Source: Syntrophaceae bacterium UBA2280 (GTDB lineage Bacteria; Desulfobacterota; Syntrophia; Syntrophales; Smithellaceae). Taken from it: DNA of 64,000 bases. Position numbers and translations under genes: made by a program. A model generated the notes under the pieces. It was not told the origin of the DNA. It saw only the letters and a list, made by a program, of their open reading frames with translations, and did no database searches. Position 1 is the first letter of the stretch. Each line of letters opens with the position of its first letter. Shown in pieces: positions 1 through 7,721 of this stretch. Where the stretch lies: assembly GCA_002347685.1 (NCBI GenBank), contig DDWS01000046.1, positions 2,817-66,816 of the forward strand. The letters run 5' to 3'.

Positions 1-83
1 TCGTCATCGGCGTGGAGCAGGGCGGCGGTGCCGGCGCCGAGAATGAGCAAAAGCGCCAGAGCGATGAATCCAGTCCTTCCCAT
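1..83 (-). CDS. Start of an exported protein (partial, runs off the left edge)
   Basis: Only the first 27 codons are in the window. The ATG (complement of 81-83) follows a good ribosome binding site (complement of 89-94) at 5-nt spacing. The peptide begins with a short Arg-containing N-region and then a hydrophobic stretch rich in Leu, Ala and Ile ending near Ala-Gly-Thr-Ala-Ala, which looks like a signal peptide. No function can be assigned. The surrounding DNA is much richer in G+C (41 of the first 60 bases) than the rest of the window, so this gene may belong to a different genomic compartment such as an island. Confidence 0.5.
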   Translation of the reverse strand, partial: MGRTGFIALALLLILGAGTAALLHADD

Positions 84-304
84 GATGACCTCCCGGGCGG
101 ACCGCTGCCGCTTGCCCCGTGATAGCCCCTGCTGAAGCTGGGGGCAATGGGAGTGAACACTTCTGGGGCGGCGCTGGCGCGATGGTTCAGCGTGCGTCGC
201 TTGGGCGGCTGCGCGGTGGGCTTGGGGGGGGCGAGGCGGCTGGGCTAGGAAGCTGGTCTGATAATTTTGTTCGGCGAGCTGGGCTGATAAAATGGTGTGA
301 CGGG

Positions 305-408
305 CTGGTCACCTTGGTTGGTCAACTCGGCTGGTCACCTTGGTTGGTCAACTCGGCTGGTCAACTTGGTTGGTCAACTCGGCTGGTCAACTTGGTTGGT
401 CTACTCGG
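305..408. repeat. Four tandem copies of a 26-bp unit, itself a doubled 13-bp motif
   Basis: Copies lie at 305-330, 331-356, 357-382 and 383-408, followed by a partial copy at 409-413. Each 26-bp unit is two related 13-bp halves with consensus YTGGTCAMCTYGG, giving eight 13-mers in a row with only a few substitutions. The low divergence points to recent expansion. Degenerate relatives of the half-unit may extend upstream to about 250. There are no spacers, so it is a simple minisatellite-like array. Confidence 0.9.
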
Positions 409-465
409 CTGGTAGACCAGTGGTGGCGGGCGGAATCGACTGGCGGCTGGTGCGGCAAAGCAAAA

Positions 466-492
466 CGCCCGGCTCCACTCGGACCCCGGGCG
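466..492 (-). terminator. Second (distal) terminator-like hairpin after tRNA-Asp
   Basis: On the minus strand a 7-bp GC stem (CGCCCGG/CCGGGCG, 13-nt loop) is followed by TTTTG. It lies just beyond the stronger terminator at 509-539 and reads in the same direction, forming a tandem pair below the tRNA-Val/tRNA-Asp unit. Confidence 0.55.
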
Positions 493-508
493 CTCGGCTT
501 TACAAATC

Positions 509-539
509 AAAAAGGGCTGAACCCTTTCGGATTCAGCCC
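509..539 (-). terminator. Rho-independent terminator of the tRNA-Val/tRNA-Asp unit
   Basis: On the minus strand the stem GGGCTGAA/TTCAGCCC (10-nt loop) is followed directly by TTTTT. It begins about 10 nt past the CCA end of tRNA-Asp, the normal position for a tRNA operon terminator. Confidence 0.8.
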
Positions 540-549
540 TTGGCAGTGC

Positions 550-626
550 TGGCGGAGCGGACGAGACTTGAACTCGCGCCCTCCGGCGTGACAGGCCGGC
601 GTTATAACCAACTTAACTACGACCCC
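550..626 (-). tRNA. tRNA-Asp (GTC), with a mismatched acceptor stem
   Basis: The anticodon loop CTGTCAC sits on a perfect 5-bp stem (CCGGC/GCCGG), the D stem GTTA/TAAC and the T stem GCGAG/CTCGT are intact, and CCA is encoded (complement of 550-552) with discriminator G73, as expected for tRNA-Asp. The acceptor stem is odd: the 5' strand GGGGTCG faces CCGCTCC, giving a C6-C67 mismatch and G3-U70 and U5-G68 wobbles. The 5' strand would fit CGACCCC and the 3' strand would fit GGAGCGG, so the two halves look as if they come from different tRNA-Asp alleles. It may be functional, but a junction at the 3' half caused by an integrated element, or decay, is possible. Confidence 0.85.
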
Positions 627-667
627 AAAAAATCTTAATTCCCTGATCTTTCCTCCCCGGCTTCTTC

Positions 668-743
668 TGGTAGGCGGGACAGGGCTCGAACCTGTGACAT
701 CCACGGTGTAAGCGTGGCGCTCTTCCAGCTGAGCTACCCGCCC
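668..743 (-). tRNA. tRNA-Val (TAC)
   Basis: A full cloverleaf is visible: acceptor GGGCGGG/CCCGCCT (one terminal G-U), anticodon stem CCACG/CGTGG around CTTACAC, T arm with GTTCGAG, and encoded CCA. A TTGACA-N17-TAGTAA promoter lies just upstream, and the gene is read together with tRNA-Asp 41 nt downstream. Confidence 0.95.
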
Positions 744-768
744 ACGTGCCTAATTAGCCGGAGGATGG

Positions 769-797
769 TTACTAGCAACATTGAGATTTCTTGTCAA
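769..797 (-). promoter_or_regulatory. Sigma-70-type promoter for tRNA-Val/tRNA-Asp
   Basis: On the minus strand a perfect TTGACA -35 box is followed by a 17-nt spacer and TAGTAA as -10. The predicted start is about 18 nt before the mature tRNA-Val 5' end. The same TTGACA-led pattern precedes the other tRNA units of this window. Confidence 0.7.
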
Positions 798-820
798 GCA
801 ATAAAAACAAGAAACGCGCA

Positions 821-3241
821 TCAATTCACCGGCTGGGTACTCATCTGAATTTCCGGGGCGACCGTGTCTGAAAACACCACCTCGTCCTTCAACAGAGCGA
901 TCTCCAGAACCTCGTCAATATGATCCACAAAAACGATCTTGACTGCTTTTTGTACGTTTTGCGGCACTTCGGCGATGTCTTTCTCGTTATCCTTGGGAAT
1001 CAGGACCATTTTGATGTTGCCGCGATGCGCCGCGAGTATTTTTTCTTTCAACCCGCCGATCGGGAGCACCCGTCCTCTCAAGGTAATTTCACCCGTCATC
1101 GCCAGATCCGCCCGCACTTTTCTTTTTAACAGCGCCGATGCGATGGAGGTTGCCATCGCGATGCCGGCGGAGGGTCCGTCTTTGGGAATTGCGCCTTCCG
1201 GCACATGAACGTGAATGTCAATTTTCTTGTAGAAATTTTTCGCCAGTCCAAATTTTTCCGCACGGGTTCGAACATAACTGAGCGCCGCCTGAACGGATTC
1301 CTGCATAACATCACCCAGCTTCCCCGTCATAACCATGCGACCGGTGCCCTCCATCACGGATGACTCGATCGCAAGCAATTCTCCTCCGACTTCCGTCCAT
1401 GCCAGTCCGATGGTCAGGCCGATCTGATCGTCTCCTTCTGTTTCCCCATGACGGAATCTGGGAACCCCTAAATACTTTGGTATATTTTTTGACCCGATCA
1501 CAATCCTTTTGCGCGCGCCGTTGCTGACGATCTCCTTTGCCACTTTACGACAGACCGAAGCGATCTCCCTTTCAAGATTACGCACACCCGCTTCTCTTGT
1601 ATATTGCCGGATAATGCGCAATATCGCTCCTTTCGTAAAATCGATATTGTCGGAAATCAGGCCATTGGCTTCCATCTCTTTGGCAAGGAGAAATTTCTGG
1701 GCGATTTGAAGTTTCTCCTGCTCTGTGTAGCCTGCAATACGGATGACTTCCATTCGGTCCTGCAGGGGCGCCGGAATGGTTTGCAGCACGTTGGCCGTGG
1801 TAATGAACAGGATATCGGATAAATCATAATCCACATCCAGATAGTTGTCATTGAAAGCAACATTTTGTTCAGGGTCCAGCACTTCAAGGAGTGCGGAGGA
1901 AGGATCACCACGAAAATCTGAACTGAGCTTATCGACTTCGTCCAGACAGAAAACGGGATTATTCGATCCTGCTTTTTTCAGAGATTGAATGATTTTCCCT
2001 GGCATTGCACCGATATAGGTTCTTCGATGTCCGCGGATTTCCGCTTCGTCACGGACGCCGCCGAGTGAAATTCTTACAAATTTTCGATTGGTCGCGCGTG
2101 CAACCGACTTGGCAATCGATGTTTTACCCACGCCGGGCGGCCCGACCAGGCAAAGAATCGGTCCTTTGTTTTTCTTGACAAGCGTTTGAACGGCCAGATA
2201 TTCTATGATTCTTTCCTTGACCTTTTTCAATCCGTAGTGATCCTCGTCAAGAATCGCTTCCGATTCCTTAAGCGTATGATTGTTTTCCGTAACTTCGGAC
2301 CAGGGCATATCCAGAAGCCATTCGATATAATTTCTCACCACGGTGGCTTCAGCCGACATCGGTGCCATCATCTGGAGTTTCTTGATTTCCTGGCGGACTT
2401 TTTTGGAGGCCTCCTCCGAGAGTTTCTTTTGTTTGAGGCGCTTTTCCAAATCGGCTATTTCATTACGGAAATCGTCTTTATCACCCATTTCTTTCTGAAT
2501 GGCACGCATCTGTTCATTCAGATAGTAGTCCTTCTGGGTTTTTTCCATCTGTTTTTTGACGCGCCGCTTGATCTTTTCTTCAACCTGAAGAATTTCAATT
2601 TCAGAGAGCATCAGAGAGTAAATCGCTTCCAGACGTTCTCCCACATTGAAAATCTCGATTATCTTCTGTTTTTCTTCCAGCTTGACATTCAGGTGAGTCA
2701 CTACGACATCGGCAAGTTTAGACGGGTCTTCGATCGCCGCGATCGTCCCCATCATCTCGACATGCACTTTCTTGCTTAATTTCAGATAGAGCTCGAAAGA
2801 CTCCTTGATGCTGCGCATCAGCGCCTTTTTTCTGACGTCACTGTGTTCTTCATCAACATCTTCAATTTCGTTGACTTTGACAAGAAAGAAATCATCGTTG
2901 GGCAGATATTCCCGAATGACTCCCCGGGTCTTTCCTTCCACAAGGACTTTGACAGTGCCGTCGGGCAGGCGTAATAACTGGATAATAATCCCTATGGTGC
3001 CGACGCTGTAGATATCTTCTTCCAGGGGTTCATCTTTTTTGGCATTTTTCTGCGCCACCATGAAGATTCCCTTTTCGTATTTCATCGCCGATTCAAGGGC
3101 TGCAATCGATTTTTCTCTCCCGACAAAAAGAGGCACGATCATGTGCGGGAACACGACAACATCCCTAAGCGGCAGTAACGGGATAATGGTCGATGGATCC
3201 TGATTGTCTATATTCATTTCTTCTGTCATTAACTCATCCAA
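821..3241 (-). CDS. lon: ATP-dependent protease La (Lon)
   Basis: Lon is a cytoplasmic ATP-dependent serine protease that degrades misfolded and regulatory proteins. The 806-residue product has the usual order: N-terminal substrate-binding LAN domain (about 20-215), coiled coil (220-290), AAA+ module with Walker A GPPGVGKT at 367-374 and Walker B around FCLDEVD at 431-437, and the protease domain with catalytic Ser691 in KDGPSAG and Lys734 in the GGLKEK motif. Length matches the bacterial LonA family. No good ribosome binding site precedes the ATG at 3241; the ATG at residue 5 (3229) has GGATGAG just before it and may be the real start. It is last in the tig-clpP-clpX-lon cluster, 19 nt after clpX. 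Confidence 0.97.
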   Translation of the reverse strand: MDELMTEEMNIDNQDPSTIIPLLPLRDVVVFPHMIVPLFVGREKSIAALESAMKYEKGIFMVAQKNAKKDEPLEEDIYSVGTIGIIIQLLRLPDGTVKVLVEGKTRGVIREYLPNDDFFLVKVNEIEDVDEEHSDVRKKALMRSIKESFELYLKLSKKVHVEMMGTIAAIEDPSKLADVVVTHLNVKLEEKQKIIEIFNVGERLEAIYSLMLSEIEILQVEEKIKRRVKKQMEKTQKDYYLNEQMRAIQKEMGDKDDFRNEIADLEKRLKQKKLSEEASKKVRQEIKKLQMMAPMSAEATVVRNYIEWLLDMPWSEVTENNHTLKESEAILDEDHYGLKKVKERIIEYLAVQTLVKKNKGPILCLVGPPGVGKTSIAKSVARATNRKFVRISLGGVRDEAEIRGHRRTYIGAMPGKIIQSLKKAGSNNPVFCLDEVDKLSSDFRGDPSSALLEVLDPEQNVAFNDNYLDVDYDLSDILFITTANVLQTIPAPLQDRMEVIRIAGYTEQEKLQIAQKFLLAKEMEANGLISDNIDFTKGAILRIIRQYTREAGVRNLEREIASVCRKVAKEIVSNGARKRIVIGSKNIPKYLGVPRFRHGETEGDDQIGLTIGLAWTEVGGELLAIESSVMEGTGRMVMTGKLGDVMQESVQAALSYVRTRAEKFGLAKNFYKKIDIHVHVPEGAIPKDGPSAGIAMATSIASALLKRKVRADLAMTGEITLRGRVLPIGGLKEKILAAHRGNIKMVLIPKDNEKDIAEVPQNVQKAVKIVFVDHIDEVLEIALLKDEVVFSDTVAPEIQMSTQPVN

Positions 3242-3260
3242 TGTTATTATATTACTTTAA

Positions 3261-4523
3261 TTAAGCGGATTCGGATTTCGCATCATAGATCAGTATGGGT
3301 TTTTCCTTATTGACCACGACTTCTTCGCTGATGACACATTCTTTGATGTCACGCTGTGACGGAATATCATACATCACTTCAAGCATTGTGTTTTCAAGGA
3401 TGGACCTCAATCCCCGCGCGCCTGATTTTCTTTCCATCGACAATTTTGCAACACAGCGCAGAGCACCATCCGTGAATATAAGATTTACGTTTTCCAGCTC
3501 GAACAATTTCTTATACTGCTTGATGATCGCATCTTTCGGTTCCATGAGAATACGGACCAGCGCGTTTTCATCCAGATCTTCGAGTGTGGAAATGACAGGC
3601 AGTCTTCCGATAAATTCAGGAATGAGACCGAATTTAAGAAGATCTTCAGATCGGACTTCCGCGAGCGTTTCGCCGACTCGTTTTTCTTTTTTGCTCTTGA
3701 TCTCCGCACCGAATCCCATCGTATTGGTTCCGATTCTCTTGGAAATGATGCTTTCAAGATCATTGAAAGCCCCCCCGCAGATAAACAGGATGTTGGTGGT
3801 ATCCACCTGGATGAATTCCTGTTGCGGGTGCTTGCGCCCGCCTTTTGGCGGAATATTGGCCATGGTCCCTTCCATGATTTTCAGCAGGGCCTGTTGTACG
3901 CCTTCACCGGAAACATCCCTCGTAATCGAGGGATTGCCCGACTTTTTCGCAATTTTGTCTATTTCATCAATATAAACAATGCCTTTGGATGCACGGGCCA
4001 CATCATAATCGGCGTTTTGCAGCAGACTTAAGATAATATTTTCAACATCTTCGCCCACATAGCCCGCCTCGGTAAGAGTGGTCGCATCGGCGATTGTAAA
4101 AGGAACATTGAGAAATTTTGCCAGTGTTTTCGCCAGAAGCGTTTTGCCTGAACCCGTAGGCCCGATCAAAAGAACATTGCTTTTCTGAATTTCAACACCA
4201 TCGGTTGAACTGACGTTGGAAAAGAGCCTTTTGTAATGGTTATATACGGCTACAGACAAAATTTTCTTTGTCTTTTCCTGAGCTATGACATAGGAATCAA
4301 GGAATTTCTTTATTTCCTTCGGTTCAGGAAGGACATTTTTCGGCCCTTTTTCTACCGTTTTATCCTCCTCCTCGACGATACAACGGCATAGTTCGATACA
4401 TTCATCACAAATATAGGCAGTCGGACCGGCTACCAATTTGCGAACTTCGCTCTGCATTTTCCCGCAAAATGAACAAAACAGCATACCCTGCCCCATTCGA
4501 TTGTCTTTACTTCGTTTGATCAC
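3261..4523 (-). CDS. clpX: ClpX, unfoldase subunit of the ClpXP protease
   Basis: ClpX is the AAA+ hexamer that recognises tagged substrates and threads them into ClpP. The 420-residue product has the N-terminal C4 zinc-binding domain (Cys17, Cys20, Cys39, Cys42), Walker A GPTGSGKT at 121-128 and a Walker B followed by the IDEIDK motif, then sensor and C-terminal helical regions. The start is GTG, with AAGGAG 7 nt upstream; an ATG at residue 10 is the alternative. It follows clpP by 13 nt, in the order usual for proteobacteria, so the two subunits are co-expressed. Confidence 0.97.
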   Translation of the reverse strand: MIKRSKDNRMGQGMLFCSFCGKMQSEVRKLVAGPTAYICDECIELCRCIVEEEDKTVEKGPKNVLPEPKEIKKFLDSYVIAQEKTKKILSVAVYNHYKRLFSNVSSTDGVEIQKSNVLLIGPTGSGKTLLAKTLAKFLNVPFTIADATTLTEAGYVGEDVENIILSLLQNADYDVARASKGIVYIDEIDKIAKKSGNPSITRDVSGEGVQQALLKIMEGTMANIPPKGGRKHPQQEFIQVDTTNILFICGGAFNDLESIISKRIGTNTMGFGAEIKSKKEKRVGETLAEVRSEDLLKFGLIPEFIGRLPVISTLEDLDENALVRILMEPKDAIIKQYKKLFELENVNLIFTDGALRCVAKLSMERKSGARGLRSILENTMLEVMYDIPSQRDIKECVISEEVVVNKEKPILIYDAKSESA

Positions 4524-4536
4524 TTCGTTTCTCCTT

Positions 4537-5139
4537 TTACTTACCTACCGACGCTACAGTCTTTCTTACTACTATTTCGTCAATTAAGCCATATTCTTTA
4601 GCCTGATGACTGGTCATGAAATAATCGCGGTCCGTATCATTCGTAATTTTTTCAAGCGGCTGACCGGTCAAATCCGACAGAATCTTGTTTAATTCGTCCT
4701 TCAGCCGTAAAATTTCCTTCGCCTGAATGTCAATATCTGTTGCCTGGCCCTGAAAACCGCCCAACGGCTGATGAATCAATATCCTGGCGTGTGGCAACGC
4801 AAATCTCTTGCCTTTTTCACCTGCCGCCAACAGAATAGCAGCCATACTGGCTGCCTGCCCCATGCACACCGTTGAAATGGATGGCTTAATATATTGCATG
4901 GTGTCATAAATAGCCATTCCCGAGCTTACGTGTCCCCCCGGAGAATTCAAATAGAAAAAAATCTCCTTATCAGGGTCTTCCGCTTCCAGGTACAGCATTT
5001 GCGCGACGACCACATTTGCCACATTATCATCGATGGCCGTTCCCAGAAAGATAATTCTATCCTTCAACAAGCGGGAATAAATGTCAAACGCTCTTTCACC
5101 CCGACCATCTTGTTCCACCACCATGGGAATCAGATTCAC
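4537..5139 (-). CDS. clpP: ClpP, proteolytic subunit of Clp protease
   Basis: ClpP forms the tetradecameric serine protease chamber served by ClpX. The 200-residue product carries the complete triad: Ser98 in GQAASMA, His123 in the LIHQPLGG segment and Asp172. The N-terminus MNLIPMVVEQ matches the family axial-loop start, which supports the GTG at 5139 rather than the ATG five codons later. GGAGG lies 7 nt before that GTG inside the 3' end of tig, and the genes overlap by 4 nt (GTGA), implying translational coupling. Confidence 0.97.
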   Translation of the reverse strand: MNLIPMVVEQDGRGERAFDIYSRLLKDRIIFLGTAIDDNVANVVVAQMLYLEAEDPDKEIFFYLNSPGGHVSSGMAIYDTMQYIKPSISTVCMGQAASMAAILLAAGEKGKRFALPHARILIHQPLGGFQGQATDIDIQAKEILRLKDELNKILSDLTGQPLEKITNDTDRDYFMTSHQAKEYGLIDEIVVRKTVASVGK

Positions 5140-6461
5140 TGTGCAGCCTCCATGTCCATCCCGGTTTTTTCAACATGTATAATATTCGCCTTGCTTTCGA
5201 TAAAGTCAAATACCTTTTTCTGAATAAGCTCCGATTTAAGATTTTCCAACCGGTCTTCGCTTGCGTATGCGTTTTTCACCGTTTCATAGTCCGCTTGATG
5301 TATTTCGGCCAATTCTCTGATGTGAGCGTCAATATCCTCTTCCTGAGCCTGAATGGCTTCTTTTTGCGCAATTTTCTTAAGAAGCAGAAAAAACTTCACT
5401 GTCCGTTCCGCATCGGCTTTGAACTGATCATGCATGCGGATGCTGAGATCCATTGCGCTTTTTTCATCCATCCCCGCGGAAGTCATTCGTTTTTGTGTGT
5501 CGGAAATCATGTAGTAAATCTGTCTTTCCACCAGTGTGGGAGGCGCTTCAAATTCGTTGGCCTTCAAAACGGCGTCCATGATTTTATCCTTGAGTTTCAA
5601 TGTGCTTTGACGCTCGCATAGCTCCTCCAGGGATTTTCGTACATCGTTTTTCAGGTCATCGAGCGTTTCGTATTTATCGAAATTTTTGATAAATCGATCA
5701 TCGACTTCCGGCAATTTCTGTTCCTTGAGAAGGTTGACCGTCACACGAAATATCACTTCCTTTCCTGCCATTTTTTTCTCATGGTAGTCTTCAGGAAATG
5801 TTACTTTAAGGTCCCGGGTTTCGCCTTTTTTCATTCCGGCAACCTGTTGTTCGAATCCCGGAATGAAACGCTTTGATCCCAGCTCCAGCAGGTAATCTTG
5901 CGCCTTGAGTTCCGGCAGGGCCTCCCCATCGAGCGTTCCGGCAAAATCAATGCTGACGAAATCACCCATCTTGCAGGGTCTGTCATCGGTAACATCTTCC
6001 ATGGTCGCGAACATTTTCCGGATTTCCAAAAATCGTTTTTCCATGTCTTCTTCGGTCACAACGGTGTTCTCTTTTTCAAGATCAATGCCCATGTATCCCA
6101 GGGGTTCAAATTCGGGTTCCGTCTCAAACGTTGCGCTGAAAGTATAGGGCACATCTGTTTTGAATCCCTCCTGCTCTATTTCAGGGCGGGACAATGTCAC
6201 AATGCCACGGTCGTCGAGTGCCTGCCAGTAAAATTTATTGATAATATTGGTGACGGCTTCTCCCTCCGCTTCCGATTTAAAAAACGACTCAAGAACTTTA
6301 CGGGGAATTTTACCGGGACGAAATCCCTTGATTTTTGCTTTCTTGCTGATTTCGCGATAAGCATTGTCCAGTTCGTCTTTCACGAAGTTCCAGGGAATTT
6401 CAAAGGACATCTTCTTTTTCACCTGACTTAAATCTTCCACTTTCACAGCCACTTCGCTCAC
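5136..6461 (-). CDS. tig: Trigger factor, ribosome-associated chaperone
   Basis: Trigger factor binds the ribosome exit tunnel and shields nascent chains. The 441-residue product has the ribosome-binding signature GFRPGK at 46-51, a central FKBP-type prolyl isomerase domain (about 155-245) and a long helical C-terminal chaperone domain; length is close to the usual 430-450. The start is GTG with AAGGAG about 10 nt upstream. It heads the protein-coding part of the tig-clpP-clpX-lon cluster and lies 39 nt after tRNA-Leu with no terminator seen between them, so it probably shares the tRNA promoter at 6607-6635. Confidence 0.97.
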   Translation of the reverse strand: MSEVAVKVEDLSQVKKKMSFEIPWNFVKDELDNAYREISKKAKIKGFRPGKIPRKVLESFFKSEAEGEAVTNIINKFYWQALDDRGIVTLSRPEIEQEGFKTDVPYTFSATFETEPEFEPLGYMGIDLEKENTVVTEEDMEKRFLEIRKMFATMEDVTDDRPCKMGDFVSIDFAGTLDGEALPELKAQDYLLELGSKRFIPGFEQQVAGMKKGETRDLKVTFPEDYHEKKMAGKEVIFRVTVNLLKEQKLPEVDDRFIKNFDKYETLDDLKNDVRKSLEELCERQSTLKLKDKIMDAVLKANEFEAPPTLVERQIYYMISDTQKRMTSAGMDEKSAMDLSIRMHDQFKADAERTVKFFLLLKKIAQKEAIQAQEEDIDAHIRELAEIHQADYETVKNAYASEDRLENLKSELIQKKVFDFIESKANIIHVEKTGMDMEAAQ

Positions 6462-6500
6462 TTATTGGGTTCTCCTTCGTGTCATATTTTTTCTGTTCCT

Positions 6501-6587
6501 TGGTGCGAGAGAGGGGACTTGAACCCCTAACCGCTTTGGCGGGCTGGATCCTAAGTCCAGTGCGTCTGCCAATTCCGCCACTCTCGC
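6501..6587 (-). tRNA. tRNA-Leu (TAG)
   Basis: A class II tRNA with a long variable arm: acceptor GCGAGAG/CTCTCGC, anticodon stem CTGGA/TCCAG around CTTAGGA, variable arm CCGCCAAAGCGG-like, T arm with GTTCAAG and encoded CCA. It has its own promoter upstream, and no terminator is visible before tig. Confidence 0.96.
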
Positions 6588-6606
6588 GTTATTCGAGGAT
6601 TAATCT

Positions 6607-6635
6607 TATATATCTATCACATAGCTCATTGTCAA
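6607..6635 (-). promoter_or_regulatory. Sigma-70-type promoter of tRNA-Leu and probably the tig-clp-lon operon
   Basis: On the minus strand TTGACA, a 17-nt spacer and TATATA are followed by tRNA-Leu about 13 nt after the predicted start. Both boxes are close to consensus, making this one of the strongest promoters in the window. Confidence 0.75.
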
Positions 6636-6803
6636 CGCTGATGATTTTTTTACGCCCGGTGAACTGTCCTTTGACAGCCTTTTTGCTGGTTGTCATCTAA
6701 TTGATTATCTGCTTTATTGCAAGGAAAATGATCGATCAGGCCTTCGCGCCCACCGAAAAGATTGTTGAAATGATAACGGATTTATTTGGATGACTAAGAA
6801 AAC

Positions 6804-6880
6804 TGGTCGGGGCGAGTGGATTTGAACCACCGGCCCTCTGAACCCCATTCAGATACGCTACCAGACTGCGCCACGCCCCG
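6804..6880 (-). tRNA. tRNA-Pro (GGG)
   Basis: Complete cloverleaf with acceptor CGGGGCG/CGCCCCG, anticodon stem TCTGA/TCAGA around ATGGGGT, T arm with GTTCAAA and encoded CCA. C1-G72 and the anticodon GGG identify proline. Confidence 0.95.
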
Positions 6881-6914
6881 ACACGCTGTTTTGCTTGCAA
6901 TTCAGCGTGGAGGC

Positions 6915-6943
6915 TCATTACCACCATAGCCAGACCGTGTCAA
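6915..6943 (-). promoter_or_regulatory. Sigma-70-type promoter for tRNA-Pro
   Basis: On the minus strand TTGACA, a 17-nt spacer and the weaker -10 TAATGA precede tRNA-Pro by about 28 nt from the predicted start. Confidence 0.6.
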
Positions 6944-7082
6944 GAACAAACAAAATTATCGAATTTCATTTGCGATTAAAGAAATGATCCTCTTCAGGCG
7001 ATATAAGATGAAGGAACATACACAGGGAGAAAAGCACGATTTTTTACTTGATCTATTTTACGGGATGAATTAGGATAAACGC

Positions 7083-7706
7083 ATGATTTTTAAATCTTTC
7101 AAACAGAAATTCTTCACCGTCCGAGCCGGAACGACCCTTTTGATTCTTGCCGCGGTTTTCATATTTACAGCTCCGAATGCTGCCTGGGCAGATATTTACA
7201 AATACGAAGACGAGGATGGTGTCATTCATCTGACCAATACGCCTTCCAATCCCAATGCAAAGTATGTCATGATTCTGAAAGAAAAAAGGGTTCATTTCCC
7301 CCGGGGCATCGATATCAACAAATACGATAAAATCATCCATCAAGCGGCAAAAAAATTCAATCTGGATAAGGCCTTGATCAAAGCGGTCATCAAAGCGGAA
7401 TCCAATTTCAATCATCAGGCCGTATCCCCCAAGGGTGCGCAGGGGCTCATGCAGCTCATGCCGAAAACTGCATCCGCCCTGAATGTGGAAGACGCCTTTC
7501 ATCCCGCCGACAATATTCAAGGCGGCGCACGCTATCTGCGTTACCTGCTCAATGTGTATAACGGAAACCTGACACTGGCACTGGCGGCTTACAACGCGGG
7601 TGAAACAGCCGTCGCAAGGTACAACAACAATGTGCCGCCCTTTCGTGAAACGCAAAATTACGTCAGACGCGTCCTGGATTTCTATCAGGATTTCAGCAGA
7701 ACATGA
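7083..7706 (+). CDS. Periplasmic lytic murein transglycosylase (SLT domain, DUF4124 N-terminus)
   Basis: Cleaves the glycan strands of peptidoglycan with anhydro-ring formation. The 207-residue product has a signal peptide (cleavage near AAWA-DIYK, residue 37), a short DUF4124-type segment (about 37-65) common in envelope proteins, and a C-terminal SLT/lysozyme-like domain from about 80 with catalytic Glu106 in KAESNFN, the GAQGLMQLMP motif and the AYNAGE motif. It lies alone on the plus strand, convergent with the ComEA-like gene. The start follows AGGA at 8 nt. SLT proteins of this size serve cell-wall remodelling or the assembly of envelope machines; which of these applies here cannot be told. 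Confidence 0.92.
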   Translation: MIFKSFKQKFFTVRAGTTLLILAAVFIFTAPNAAWADIYKYEDEDGVIHLTNTPSNPNAKYVMILKEKRVHFPRGIDINKYDKIIHQAAKKFNLDKALIKAVIKAESNFNHQAVSPKGAQGLMQLMPKTASALNVEDAFHPADNIQGGARYLRYLLNVYNGNLTLALAAYNAGETAVARYNNNVPPFRETQNYVRRVLDFYQDFSRT

Positions 7707-7721
7707 TAGGTGGCATCCGTC

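Larger units (their letters stand above)
84..549. other. GC-rich stretch without a credible gene
   Basis: No protein-coding gene is supported here. It is strongly GC-rich in its left part (46 of 60 bases at 181-240), holds the tandem repeat at 305-408 and two minus-strand terminator hairpins at 466-492 and 509-539. Short open frames over the repeat run through two reading frames because the 26-bp unit is not a multiple of three; they have no ribosome binding site and are repeat artefacts. Confidence 0.6.

Noticed and set aside
305..408. CRISPR array
   Set aside because: The repeats are directly contiguous with no spacers, and no cas gene is present.
119..638. Open frames over the tandem repeat encoding Gly-Trp-Ser/Leu-Val-Asn repeats
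   Set aside because: The repeat unit is 26 bp, so the same peptide appears in two frames; there is no ribosome binding site, and one frame runs on into tRNA-Asp.
507..704. Minus-strand small protein of 65 residues
   Set aside because: It is the translation of tRNA-Asp and its flank, a common artefact.
2186..2779. Plus-strand 197-residue frame opposite lon
   Set aside because: Antisense shadow of a well-supported gene, Phe-rich as expected for the complement of Lys/Glu-rich coding sequence.
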